Positions 47,522 to 55,288 of a stretch of DNA of 64,000 nt are shown here, piece after piece. The first letter of the stretch is position 1, and the number at the start of each line of letters is the position of its first letter. Source of the stretch: Streptomyces sp. CA-210063 (GTDB lineage: Bacteria; Actinomycetota; Actinomycetes; Streptomycetales; Streptomycetaceae); contig NZ_CP102512.1 in the NCBI RefSeq assembly GCF_024612015.1, positions 4,898,001-4,962,000 on the forward strand, written 5' to 3'. The notes under the pieces were generated by a model, which worked only from the letters and a program-made list of their open reading frames with translations, was not told where the DNA came from and ran no database searches. Position numbers and translations under genes: made by a program.

Positions 47522-48211
47522 TTGAACCGACGCGAAGTCGCCGCCGTCCTCGCCTTCATCGGACGCCTCGACCCCCGCACCATCCGCACCGGCACGGGCG
47601 ACGCCCGTGACCAGATCGCCCAGTGGCAGGAACTGCTCGACGACGTGCCCTTCGCCACGGACCACGGCTGGGACGTCCGCGAAGCGATACGGTCCCACAT
47701 CCTCGACTCGCCGTACCCGATCTTGCCCGTGGACGTCGCCCGCAGATGGCGTGCCCACCGACGCGACCGCCTCGACCGACACACCGACCCCACGCCCACT
47801 GCCGACCCCGACGATCCGGTCGCCTGGCGTGCCGAGCTGCTCCGGTCCCGGAACGCTGTCGCCGCCGGCATGGCCGCCCCGTCGACGCATCGGCAGATCA
47901 CCAGCGATGGCCGGCCTCGGGACGTCGAGGAGCGCCTGCGCGAGATCGGGTCGTGCATCCCGCCGGCCGTTCGTACCGAGTTGGCCCGCTACCGCCCGAC
48001 CCGCGCTGCGCGCGAAGCCGCCGTCGCCGAGGGCGTCCCCGATGCGCTCGGTGTCCGGTGCGACTGGTGCCGCGCCCCCGTGGGCTCCCCGTGTCGTCAA
48101 CGCAGAGCGAGCCCTGACGGAGCCGCCCGGGGCAATGCCGTACGTGCGACTCCCCACCCATCGCGCGTCGACCTCGCCGCTGCCCGGATGGACCGACACC
48201 GAGCTGCGTGA
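47522..48211 (+). CDS. Helicase-loader-like protein with C-terminal zinc motif
   Basis: TTG at 47522, 8 bases after the initiator stop. The 229-aa product begins NRREVAAVLAFIGRLDPRTI, then WQELLDDVPFATDHGWDVRE and ILDSPYPILPVDVARRWR. This is the pattern of phage G39P-type loader/inhibitor domains, which bring the replicative helicase to the origin. The C-terminus has CDWCRAPVGSPC and a later His, a probable zinc site seen in many actinobacterial element proteins. Its position directly after the initiator supports a loader role. Confidence 0.68.
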   Translation: MNRREVAAVLAFIGRLDPRTIRTGTGDARDQIAQWQELLDDVPFATDHGWDVREAIRSHILDSPYPILPVDVARRWRAHRRDRLDRHTDPTPTADPDDPVAWRAELLRSRNAVAAGMAAPSTHRQITSDGRPRDVEERLREIGSCIPPAVRTELARYRPTRAAREAAVAEGVPDALGVRCDWCRAPVGSPCRQRRASPDGAARGNAVRATPHPSRVDLAAARMDRHRAA

Positions 48212-48295
48212 CGCGGTCCGGCTTCGCTTCTCGCGCAGCTTCGTGGGTTACGAACGTCAGTCCCGAACCGGTCGTATGCGGGCCCGACGAACTTC

Positions 48296-48542
48296 GGGGA
48301 CCGCGTCCCGGGGACCGTGCCGACGGCTGCCGGGGACCGGTCCCCTCTGAAACCGCAGCTCAGAGGGACTTTCATTGCGGTCCCCGGAGCAGCCCCTTCG
48401 GTCCCTGCCGGGACCGGGACCGTGCGGTGAAAGGGGGACGGTCCCCGTGACGACGTGCCAGGGGGACCGTCCCCGATGCGCGTCGCGCCCCGGTCCCCAA
48501 GTCTGGGGACCGTGCACCGCAGCGCTTTGGGGACCGGTCCCC
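48296..48542. repeat. Array of GGGGACCG/CGGTCCCC sites upstream of mobC
   Basis: About eleven copies of GGGGACCG or its complement occur in 247 bases. Four are (near-)perfect palindromes: GGGGACCGGTCCCC at 48332-48345 and 48529-48542, GGGGACGGTCCCC at 48434-48446 and GGGGACCGTCCCC at 48462-48474. Half-sites are at 48296, 48310, 48378, 48399, 48410, 48416, 48491 and 48505. The interval 48212-48693 has no gene I can support. It is a candidate oriT, origin or partition site, and shares its half-site with the first iteron in the initiator gene. Confidence 0.85.
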
Positions 48543-48693
48543 GTTGCGCTCCTCGCAACCACAGCCCTGCCCCTGACGGCACCTACCGCAGCTCCCACGA
48601 CCGCCGAATCGCTCCGGCCACTGGCCTCATCTGCCATCGCTCGGCGCTTCGGCGGCTCAGCTCCTCTACCGACCACACCCCGGAGAACCACAC

Positions 48694-49323
48694 GTGCACG
48701 ACCGACACCACGAAGACACCAACCAGCAGGAGACGCCCATCGCCCCGGACAACCGCGCAGCAAGTTGGAGGTTCGGACACTCCTCCGCAGGGGGAGCACA
48801 CGAACCCGACCCCGCCCCGGGGGTGGCGGGGCCCGTCCGGCACCAGGAGGCGCCGGACGGGAAGGCTGCGACCGAGGGCGGATCGCAGCCGGGAAAGGCC
48901 GGCCGTACAGGCCGGACCAAGATCAAAGGGAAGGCGCGTCTGCGCGAGAAGCAGCAGCGTCCTGCGCAGAGCGTCCGCCTCAGCGATCACGAGCACGCCA
49001 TCATCCAGGCCGGCGCCGATGCCGTCGGCATGAGTGTGGCCGGCTTCCTCGCCCACTCCGCGCTGGCCGCAGCCCGCGACCAGTCCCGCACCGCCGTCAC
49101 CATCGCCACCGAACGCGATGTGCTCACGGAGCTGTTCGCCATGCGCCGGCAGCTCGGCTGGGCCGGCAGCAACCTCAACCAGGTGGCCAAGGTGCTCAAC
49201 TCCGGTGCCGATGTGCCCTACCTCAAGGAAGTGCTCGCCGACGTCCACCGCGCGGCCAATGCTGCGAAGAAGGCCGTCGACCGGGTCGCCAACCGCCGGG
49301 AGCAGGAGGGTGAGGCGGCTTGA
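48694..49323 (+). CDS. mobC: Relaxosome accessory protein MobC
   Basis: GTG at 48694. The 209-aa product has a long disordered N-terminus (about 85 residues), then the MobC core with a ribbon-helix-helix-like segment (QSVRLSDHEHAIIQAGADAV, GMSVAGFLAHSALAAARDQS). The family signature follows (MRRQLGWAGSNLNQVAKVLN). MobC binds oriT and helps the relaxase nick. Its stop overlaps the relaxase start, and the palindrome array lies just upstream. Confidence 0.88.
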   Translation: MHDRHHEDTNQQETPIAPDNRAASWRFGHSSAGGAHEPDPAPGVAGPVRHQEAPDGKAATEGGSQPGKAGRTGRTKIKGKARLREKQQRPAQSVRLSDHEHAIIQAGADAVGMSVAGFLAHSALAAARDQSRTAVTIATERDVLTELFAMRRQLGWAGSNLNQVAKVLNSGADVPYLKEVLADVHRAANAAKKAVDRVANRREQEGEAA

Positions 49324-51044
49324 TCCCCAGCATCCACCGGCAGGGCAGCAGCACCCTCGGTCTGCTCCACTACCTCTACGGCAAGGGCACGCACGAGGAG
49401 CACGTCGACCCGCACCTGGTCGCCTCCTTCGACCATCTGGCCCCCGACCCCGGCCGCGACCCCTCGGCCACGAAGAAGGACCTCGCTCACCTCCTCGACC
49501 AACCCCTCCACCTGCTCGACGCAGACCAGCGACCGAAGCAGCACGTGTGGCACTGCTCGGTGCGAGCCGCCCCCGACGACCCGATCCTGACCGACGACCA
49601 GTGGGCCGACATCGCCCGCCGCATCGTCGCGGCCACCGGCATCGACCCCGGCGACGGCGCCGGCTGCCGCTGGGCCGCCGTCCGCCACGCGGACGACCAC
49701 ATCCACATCATCGCCACCCTCGTCCGCGAAGACGGCCTCCGCCCCGACCACCACCGCTCCGGCAAACGCGCCCAGGCCGAAGCCCGCCTCATCGAAGCCG
49801 ATTACGACCTCCATCGTGTTGCCCCTGGCGACGGCACTGCGGCGAAGCGCACCACCAGCGCCGAGCGGCACAAAGCCGATCGCCTGGGCTGGGACCGCGC
49901 TGCGCGCGAGGAGCTACGCGAGACCGTGCGCCGCGCGGTCGCCGGTGCCGCCTCCACCGACGAGTTCCTCGAACGACTCAAGGACGCCGGGCTTCTTGTG
50001 CGTACCAGGGTCCTGCCCTCCGGTGACGTGAAGGGCTACAAGGTCGCCTTGCCCGGTGATCGCAACGGGGACAAGGAGCCGATCTACTACGCCGGCTCTA
50101 CGCTCGCCCCTGACCTGTCCCTGCCCCGGATCCAGGCACGCTTCACCACCGACTCCACCCCCCTGGGGATCGCCGATAGCGAGCGGCCGGAACGCTCTAC
50201 CGCGTCCTCGGCACCCGCCGCGGCTCGGCGCACCACCGCCCACGCGGCCTGGGCGGCAGTACTCGTCCTCGACCACAGCAGCGACGAAGGCGCTGTTGCC
50301 GCCCAGATCGCCGCCACCGGCGAGGTCCTCGATGCTCTCGCCAAGACCTCGGCCCTCCACACCCGCGACGAACTGCGCCAGGCAGCATGGGAGTTCGAGC
50401 GTGCCTCCCGCTCCCACACCCGAGCCGAGTTCCGCCACGCGCAGGACCTGCGTCGGGCAGCCCGCGACCTGGTCTACAGCGGGCCCGCATTCGGCCGGGG
50501 CGAAGACGGGGCCAGCACCGCGATGGTCCTGGACACCTTGGTGTTCCTCGCCATCGCCGCCGCCCACTGGCACGCCCAACGTCAGCACGCCCAGCAGGCC
50601 GAAGCAGCGCGCCGGACCGCCGCGCACCTGCGGGCCGCCTACCAGCAGGCAGCCACCGAACCGCTCTCCGTGCTGCGCGAACGTGGCCGCTACATCGCCC
50701 CGCCTCTGCGCCGCCACCACGCCACCACCGTGCGCGCCGCCCTTCCCGACCTCGCCGAGACCATCCTGGCCGAAACCGGCTGGGACGCCTTGGCCGCAAC
50801 CCTCGCCGACGCCGAACGCACCGGCCACAATCCCCGCGCCCTGCTCGCCGAGGCCGCCGCCGACCGGGAACTGGACACCGCCGATTCCGTCAGCGACGTT
50901 CTCGTCTGGCGTCTGCGCCGCACCGCAGATCTCCCGTTGTACGCCCCACCCCAGGAAGCCACCCAGGCCGACCGCCCCAACGATCACATGCCTGCCGCGC
51001 AGACAATGCCGATATCACCGACATCGCGGACACGGCGCCGTTGA
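49320..51044 (+). CDS. Relaxase/mobilization nuclease
   Basis: TTG at 49320 overlaps the mobC stop (TTGA). The 574-aa product has the MOB nuclease domain in its first about 200 residues: IPSIHRQGSSTLGLLHYLYG, HVWHCSVRAAPDDP and the metal-binding ADDHIHIIATLVRED. LDRAAREELRETV-like helices and a long helical, Ala-rich C-terminal half follow. The catalytic Tyr is probably Tyr37 or Tyr39 near LHYLYGKGT. It should nick oriT and pilot DNA transfer. No transfer ATPase is seen nearby, so mobilization would need a helper. Confidence 0.85.
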   Translation: MIPSIHRQGSSTLGLLHYLYGKGTHEEHVDPHLVASFDHLAPDPGRDPSATKKDLAHLLDQPLHLLDADQRPKQHVWHCSVRAAPDDPILTDDQWADIARRIVAATGIDPGDGAGCRWAAVRHADDHIHIIATLVREDGLRPDHHRSGKRAQAEARLIEADYDLHRVAPGDGTAAKRTTSAERHKADRLGWDRAAREELRETVRRAVAGAASTDEFLERLKDAGLLVRTRVLPSGDVKGYKVALPGDRNGDKEPIYYAGSTLAPDLSLPRIQARFTTDSTPLGIADSERPERSTASSAPAAARRTTAHAAWAAVLVLDHSSDEGAVAAQIAATGEVLDALAKTSALHTRDELRQAAWEFERASRSHTRAEFRHAQDLRRAARDLVYSGPAFGRGEDGASTAMVLDTLVFLAIAAAHWHAQRQHAQQAEAARRTAAHLRAAYQQAATEPLSVLRERGRYIAPPLRRHHATTVRAALPDLAETILAETGWDALAATLADAERTGHNPRALLAEAAADRELDTADSVSDVLVWRLRRTADLPLYAPPQEATQADRPNDHMPAAQTMPISPTSRTRRR

Positions 51045-51096
51045 TCACGGCACGACGAACGCGTTGAGGGTGCCTGAATAGCTCCCGGTAAACAGA

Positions 51097-51131
51097 TGAC
51101 GGGCCCGACCGCACCAAGGTCGGGCCCGTCA
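51097..51131. terminator. Bidirectional terminator between relaxase and E1-like genes
   Basis: TGACGGGCCCGAC and its complement form a 13-bp stem with a 9-base loop between convergent genes. Confidence 0.82.
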
Positions 51132-51174
51132 CCACCTGCACACTCCGCCCCTTGCTGCCACCTCCAGCCGCGCG

Positions 51175-52656
51175 TCAACGGCGGGTGCGTCGGGCTTCTC
51201 GGATGAGGCTGATGAGAGCAGCGTCCTTCTGGCACACGCACCCGGGGGTGGGAAGTCGGTGGTCGATCATCTGGTCGGGCCGGGGGCCGAAGCGGGTGTC
51301 GTACTCGATGCGTCGTGGAGGCCCGCTGACCAGGCCCGTGCTCCGTGCGATCCAGGCACCGACGACCAGGCAGGCGGCCTGCTGGGCCACGAACGCGGCC
51401 GAAGGACGGAACCCGTCCTCCGTTCCACCGGTCAGCTCAGCCGAGTTGACCAGCCCGCACACCGGCCGTCCGAGGAACTGCCCGACGAGCTCCCGCTGTT
51501 GATTGTCCAGGCTTTCCAGGTCCCGTTCGGTCAGCGGCTCCTGCCCGCGGGCGATTCGGGATAGCGGGAGCCCGGTCAGTTCATGCAGTCGTTGCTCCGC
51601 GCTCTTCCCGGTGTGGTTGGCCTTGAAGTAGCAGCGCAGACAGGGGCCGGTGGGCAGTGCCTCGTGCAGGGCGACAGTGGTGCCGACCGGGCCGCCAGTG
51701 CTCCCGTCCAGGATGAGATCCACCTGCAGCCGCTGCAGGTCGTGCCGGGCCTCGACGCTGTCCAGCCCGCCGAGGACGATCCGGGGCCACGGCAGGGTGC
51801 CCGCATCGACGGCCTCGATGGAAGCCTGGATCGTCCCGTGGAACGGGGTCACCTCGATCCGCCGTAGGCGTGCGTCGATCAACCCCACCTTCGGCAGGCC
51901 AGCAGCCGCGTCGGCCAGGGTACCGATGCTGTACGAGGTGACGTTCGGTTTCTCGAAGACCTCCCTGTCCACCACCGTCAACTCGCCGGAAACCTGCAGC
52001 AGGTCCAAGACCAGGGCGATGCCGGTACCGATCGCACCGCCCCCGCCCAGCAGCACCCGCTCCAGCGCAGGCAGCGGGGCGACGACGATCCCGGGCTGCT
52101 CACCGGGGAGGACGGGGCAGAAGTCCACCACCGGGATCACCTGAAACTTCCCCTCCGGCAGCCCGGCAACAACCTTGAACGCCTCGCCGGCCAGCATCGC
52201 CGCAGTGAGGACCGCGCCCAGCCCGGTGCCGGGCGCGTTGAGCCGGGGGAAAGGATGACCGGTGTGCCGCAGACGGACCCCGTGCCCGTCCGGCGTACCG
52301 GCCACCGCAGTCCCCAGCGGTGGTGCTGTTCCCACGTGGAGATGCAGCGACGCCTTGCCCTGGGCCTCACCGATGCGAAGAGGCCGGTCCGGATCGATCC
52401 CGGCCGCCGTTTCCACCAGCCTGCGGATGAGTTCGTCGTCGAGCCGTGCCGGTCCGCGGCCGGGGTCCAGACTCAGCCGGACCGGCCACCGGCGAAGGTC
52501 CGCCACCAGTACTTCGAGAGTCTCGGCGGCCGCGGGCAGGTGCCCGTCCGCGGTCAGGTGGATCGAGATGCCGTCCATCCGCTCCCGCAGGGTGCTCTCT
52601 TCCACGCCGGCGGCCAGGCCGCCCAGGCGTACGCTGCGGCTGTAGTCAGTACTCAC
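51175..52656 (-). CDS. E1-like ThiF-family adenylyltransferase of a ubiquitin-like system
   Basis: GTG at 52656 overlaps the JAB gene by 11 bases. The 493-aa product has a 200-residue N-terminal extension without a known motif. A ThiF/E1 adenylation domain follows: RVLLGGGGAIGTGIALVLDL with the ATP-binding Gly-rich loop near residue 204, LTVVDREVFEKPNVTSYS and LGGLDSVEARHDLQRL. Paired Cys (CLRC at 339-342, CVC at 473-475) probably bind zinc, and Cys400 in RPVCGLVNS is a candidate catalytic thioester residue. It would activate the Ubl C-terminal Gly with ATP and pass it to the E2-like partner. Confidence 0.87.
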   Translation of the reverse strand: MSTDYSRSVRLGGLAAGVEESTLRERMDGISIHLTADGHLPAAAETLEVLVADLRRWPVRLSLDPGRGPARLDDELIRRLVETAAGIDPDRPLRIGEAQGKASLHLHVGTAPPLGTAVAGTPDGHGVRLRHTGHPFPRLNAPGTGLGAVLTAAMLAGEAFKVVAGLPEGKFQVIPVVDFCPVLPGEQPGIVVAPLPALERVLLGGGGAIGTGIALVLDLLQVSGELTVVDREVFEKPNVTSYSIGTLADAAAGLPKVGLIDARLRRIEVTPFHGTIQASIEAVDAGTLPWPRIVLGGLDSVEARHDLQRLQVDLILDGSTGGPVGTTVALHEALPTGPCLRCYFKANHTGKSAEQRLHELTGLPLSRIARGQEPLTERDLESLDNQQRELVGQFLGRPVCGLVNSAELTGGTEDGFRPSAAFVAQQAACLVVGAWIARSTGLVSGPPRRIEYDTRFGPRPDQMIDHRLPTPGCVCQKDAALISLIREARRTRR

Positions 52657-53146
52657 GGACGCCCTCCTCGTCGAACATAACCGTTCGCACCGGGGGCAGC
52701 GCCGGGTCGACAACCGGAGCGGTGCAGGGCACCCAGTCCTGCTCGAAACGCCACCACCCCCACGACGCCGGGTCGGTGGGCGGCGCCGCGTAGGTCGGGA
52801 CGACAGCGCTAACGAACCCTGGCACCCGCAACGAGTACGCGCGGTCGGTCCGCGACAGGAAAGCCTCCTCGGGGTGCGAGTGGATCATCGCCCGCACTCG
52901 GTAGAACCGTTCCTCGGCGAAGGTGAACAGCCGGTCGTACGCGACCGCGCTCACCGTGAACAGACCCGGACCCCGCACGATCCCCGCCGTCCCGGCCACC
53001 GCCATGACCAGCACATGCATGTCCGACTGCCCGGTGAGCAGCAGCGCGCCGGTCTCCTGGTCGGCCAGCCCGTGGCGCCGAATCTCCTGGAGTACCGGGT
53101 CGGCCGCGCCTGCCGGCAGCATCAGCCTTCTCGTGGCGGTGGTCAT
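52646..53146 (-). CDS. JAB/JAMM (Mov34) metallopeptidase
   Basis: The start overlaps the E2-like stop (ATGA). The 166-aa product carries all JAMM zinc-protease residues: Glu31 in DQETGALLLTG and His89, His91, Ser98 and Asp101 in IHSHPEEAFLSRTDRAYS. This family removes ubiquitin-like modifiers from targets or trims their C-termini. Because the Ubl here already ends in Gly, deconjugation is more likely than maturation. It is encoded between the E2-like and E1-like genes. Confidence 0.9.
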   Translation of the reverse strand: MTTATRRLMLPAGAADPVLQEIRRHGLADQETGALLLTGQSDMHVLVMAVAGTAGIVRGPGLFTVSAVAYDRLFTFAEERFYRVRAMIHSHPEEAFLSRTDRAYSLRVPGFVSAVVPTYAAPPTDPASWGWWRFEQDWVPCTAPVVDPALPPVRTVMFDEEGVREY

Positions 53147-53586
53147 CCGGCACGCCTCCCGTCAACGCGATCGATGTCGTCTTGCACGTTCTCCACCACG
53201 TACAGGAAGGGATTGCCGGTGCTCCTCCAGGAGTGCGGCCCGCTGCTCCACTCGGCGTGGAGCCTCTGACCTTCGGCGGTGAACGGCTTGCACACGTCGT
53301 TGGAGCCGTAGCGGTAGCCATTCGCTCCCGGCCAGGCACTGGGCGCTCCGACTCCGGATGCGCCGATCGACTCGACGAAGACTAGGGAGGGCGGCCGGTC
53401 CGGGTAGACCGTCCACTCGATCCGGGCGATGAACGCTGCGCGCTCACCGTTGTTCGGTTGCATCTCGGCCCAAAACAGGCCGTCGGTGTCCTGCTTGCGG
53501 TGGTGGAGGCGGCCGGCGGCCGAGGAGAGGAACTCCTCGACCGCCGGGATGTCGCCCGCCAGCCGCAGACGGCTCTCGAGATCCAC
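53143..53586 (-). CDS. E2-like ubiquitin-conjugating-fold protein
   Basis: The 147-aa product follows the UBC fold order: an N-terminal helix (MDLESRLRLAGDIPAVEEFL), strands including AFIARIEWTVYPDRPPSLVF with the typical YPxxPP turn, and Cys99 in RYGSNDVCKPFTAEGQRL at the active-site position. A C-terminal helix (NPFLYVVENVQDDIDRV) completes it. It should receive the Ubl as thioester from the E1-like protein. It lies 16 bases after the Ubl gene and overlaps the JAB gene. Identification rests on fold-like motifs and context, not on a search. Confidence 0.75.
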   Translation of the reverse strand: MDLESRLRLAGDIPAVEEFLSSAAGRLHHRKQDTDGLFWAEMQPNNGERAAFIARIEWTVYPDRPPSLVFVESIGASGVGAPSAWPGANGYRYGSNDVCKPFTAEGQRLHAEWSSGPHSWRSTGNPFLYVVENVQDDIDRVDGRRAG

Positions 53587-53602
53587 GACTGACTCCCCGG
53601 CT

Positions 53603-53866
53603 CTAGCCGTTGGTGGTCTCGGTGCGCAGCTTCAGGTGCAGGGCCTTGGCGTGCCCGGCCAGCTCGCCCACCGTTGCCTCGGGCGGGACCTCGTGCCCGT
53701 CGTGGAACAGGTAGTAGCGGGTGGTGCCGTCGCTCGTGAAGCCGAAGGCGGTGAGGCTGTCGGACAGAACGCTCGTGGCGGTTACCTGCGGGTCGTAGTC
53801 GTGCTGGTACGGGTGCTCGGCGAGGGCGGAGGTCACCGTGATCTTGATCTCGTGGGGCTGGGGCAT
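53603..53866 (-). CDS. Ubiquitin-like modifier protein
   Basis: ATG at 53866 with GGAGATCGGT upstream. The 87-aa product has a beta-grasp pattern: IKITVTSAL at the start, then DSLTAFGFTSDGTTRYYLFH, HEVPPEATVGELAGHAKALH and LKLRTETTNG at the end. It terminates in a single Gly, so the C-terminus is already exposed for adenylation and needs no trimming. It heads the operon Ubl-E2-JAB-E1, and its abundance relative to the enzymes would fit first position. No other role is apparent. Confidence 0.75.
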   Translation of the reverse strand: MPQPHEIKITVTSALAEHPYQHDYDPQVTATSVLSDSLTAFGFTSDGTTRYYLFHDGHEVPPEATVGELAGHAKALHLKLRTETTNG

Positions 53867-54001
53867 ACCGATCTCCTAAAGCGTTCGGGTGACACAGGGG
53901 CACTCTGCTGATTCAGCAAAGCGTCAGTGAGTCCAGTGTGATCATCTCTCCCCGATGCAGTCAAGCTTCAACGCCGCATCGCTGCGCGCTACGCTGCCCG
54001 T

Positions 54002-54535
54002 ATGAGCCCCGACCGGAGCCAGCTCCCCCTCCCGGACCCCGAAATGACCGGACCGGACGCTGTCGAGCAGTTCGACATCGCCGAACTCGGACGCCTGCTG
54101 AAGGAACACCGCGGCCCCCTTTCCCTCCGGCAGGCCGCCGCCGAAGCGGGCGTCAGCTTCAGCACGCTCACCCGGGTCGAAGCCGGCGCTCAGCCTGACC
54201 TCGCCACCTTCACTCGCCTCTGCGCCTGGCTCGGCGTCTCCCCGAGCCGCTTCTTCACCCCGACCGCCACCCGCCAGGTGTCGCCCCTCGACCAGGCCAT
54301 CACCCACCTCCACGCAGACCCTCGGCTCACCGACGACGCGGCGAACAAGATCAGCTCTGTTCTGCGCGACCTCTACGACGCCCTCGCGAAGGAGGCGGTC
54401 CCCGCCGTACCCGCCCTTGCCTGCCACCTCCGGGCTGCCTCGGTGCTGCGCCCTGGCGTCCCCCAGCGGCTCGCCGACCTGCTCACCGACATGAACACCG
54501 AACTCGAACGACTCGTCGAAGCAGGCGAACTGTGA
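54002..54535 (+). CDS. XRE-family regulator
   Basis: ATG at 54002, divergent from the Ubl gene with 135 bases between. The 177-aa product has an HTH (LGRLLKEHRGPLSLRQAAAE, GVSFSTLTRVEAGAQPDLAT) and a C-terminal helical region. It is translationally coupled (GTGA) to an ImmA/IrrE-type protease, the standard pairing in which the protease cleaves the repressor on stress. It probably controls the ubiquitin-like operon from the shared intergenic region, which is inference from arrangement. Confidence 0.82.
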   Translation: MSPDRSQLPLPDPEMTGPDAVEQFDIAELGRLLKEHRGPLSLRQAAAEAGVSFSTLTRVEAGAQPDLATFTRLCAWLGVSPSRFFTPTATRQVSPLDQAITHLHADPRLTDDAANKISSVLRDLYDALAKEAVPAVPALACHLRAASVLRPGVPQRLADLLTDMNTELERLVEAGEL

Positions 54536-55083
54536 CCCTCCCCCGAGGCTTCAAGGCCAACGCCGAACGAGAAGCACTCCGACTGCGCCGCGAACTCGAC
54601 CTCAGCGACACCGACGCCCTGAACGTCGACGACCTCGCCGCCCACCTCAAGGTCAAGATCGTCAGCGCCGAGAAGCTCGTCAGCCACACCCGCCTCGAAG
54701 AACTCGAACGGGTCCAGGCGTACGCTTTCTCCGCCGCGACCTTCCAGGTCTCCGGCAGGAACGTCGTCGTCACCAACCCGCTCCGAACCCCGGGTCGCAG
54801 GGCCAGCGACGTGGCCCACGAGCTCTCCCACCTCGTCCTGAAGCACGACCTCACCGAGATCCGCGAAGTCAATGGCATGCCTTTCAGGACCTGCCGCCCC
54901 GACGAGGAAGAACAAGCCACTGCCTTTGGCGGAACACTCATGCTTCCCCGCCCCCTGCTGCTCGGCGCAGTCCGCCGCCAGTGGGGGCCGGCGCAGATCG
55001 CCGAGCACTACGGAGTGACCGAAGAGATGGCCCGGTACCGGTACAACACCACTGGGGTGGCCAAACAGGTCCGAGGCCGCTGA
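54532..55083 (+). CDS. ImmA/IrrE-family metallopeptidase
   Basis: GTG at 54532 overlaps the XRE stop. The 183-aa product has the zinc-protease motif HELSHLVLKHD (HExxH, near residue 99) and downstream EEEQATAFGGTLMLPRPLLL, which supplies the third ligand Glu. QIAEHYGVTEEMARYRYNTT follows, as in the family. Such proteases cleave a partner XRE repressor after a signal, as with ImmA-ImmR and DdrO-IrrE. The pair would derepress nearby genes. Confidence 0.88.
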   Translation: MTLPRGFKANAEREALRLRRELDLSDTDALNVDDLAAHLKVKIVSAEKLVSHTRLEELERVQAYAFSAATFQVSGRNVVVTNPLRTPGRRASDVAHELSHLVLKHDLTEIREVNGMPFRTCRPDEEEQATAFGGTLMLPRPLLLGAVRRQWGPAQIAEHYGVTEEMARYRYNTTGVAKQVRGR

Positions 55084-55288
55084 CGGCACCGGAGGTAGGC
55101 GCTGTCGGTCTGCCACTTACCGCCGGGACGTGGCGCGGGAGCGGGCAAGTACTGCGGTTGGCGGGCTCTGTGGCGCATGCCCGGCGGCGCGAGCGATGAA
55201 GGACGCGCGCGTACGTGCGGTGTGACGGCCCGTCGATACTCAGCGGGCGCCAGGCGGTCCTACCGGGCAGCCGCTCAAGGAGGATCGT

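Larger units (their letters stand above)
40614..55083. mobile_element. Putative integrative mobilizable element next to tRNA-Gly; right end not located
   Basis: Integrase, excisionase, phage-like repressor, replication initiator with iterons, helicase loader, MobC and relaxase lie between 44423 and 51044. Cargo genes flank them: ASCH/GNAT-PIN on the left and a ubiquitin-like system on the right. The left edge is placed at the tRNA-Gly 3' end because tRNA 3' ends are usual attachment sites. I see no second copy of the tRNA 3' segment in the window, so the right edge at 55083 is nominal and the element may continue beyond 64 kb. No FtsK/TraB-type transfer protein is visible, so it would depend on helper conjugation. 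Confidence 0.5.

Noticed and set aside
48257..48799. Minus-strand and plus-strand frames across the GGGGACCG array
   Set aside because: The region is dominated by palindromic repeats and the frames are artefacts of them; no coding signal is visible before mobC.
51175..52713. Upstream ATG/GTG extension of the E1-like gene to 52713
   Set aside because: The extra 19 residues lie wholly within the JAB gene and lack a ribosome-binding site; GTG 52656 gives a typical short overlap.
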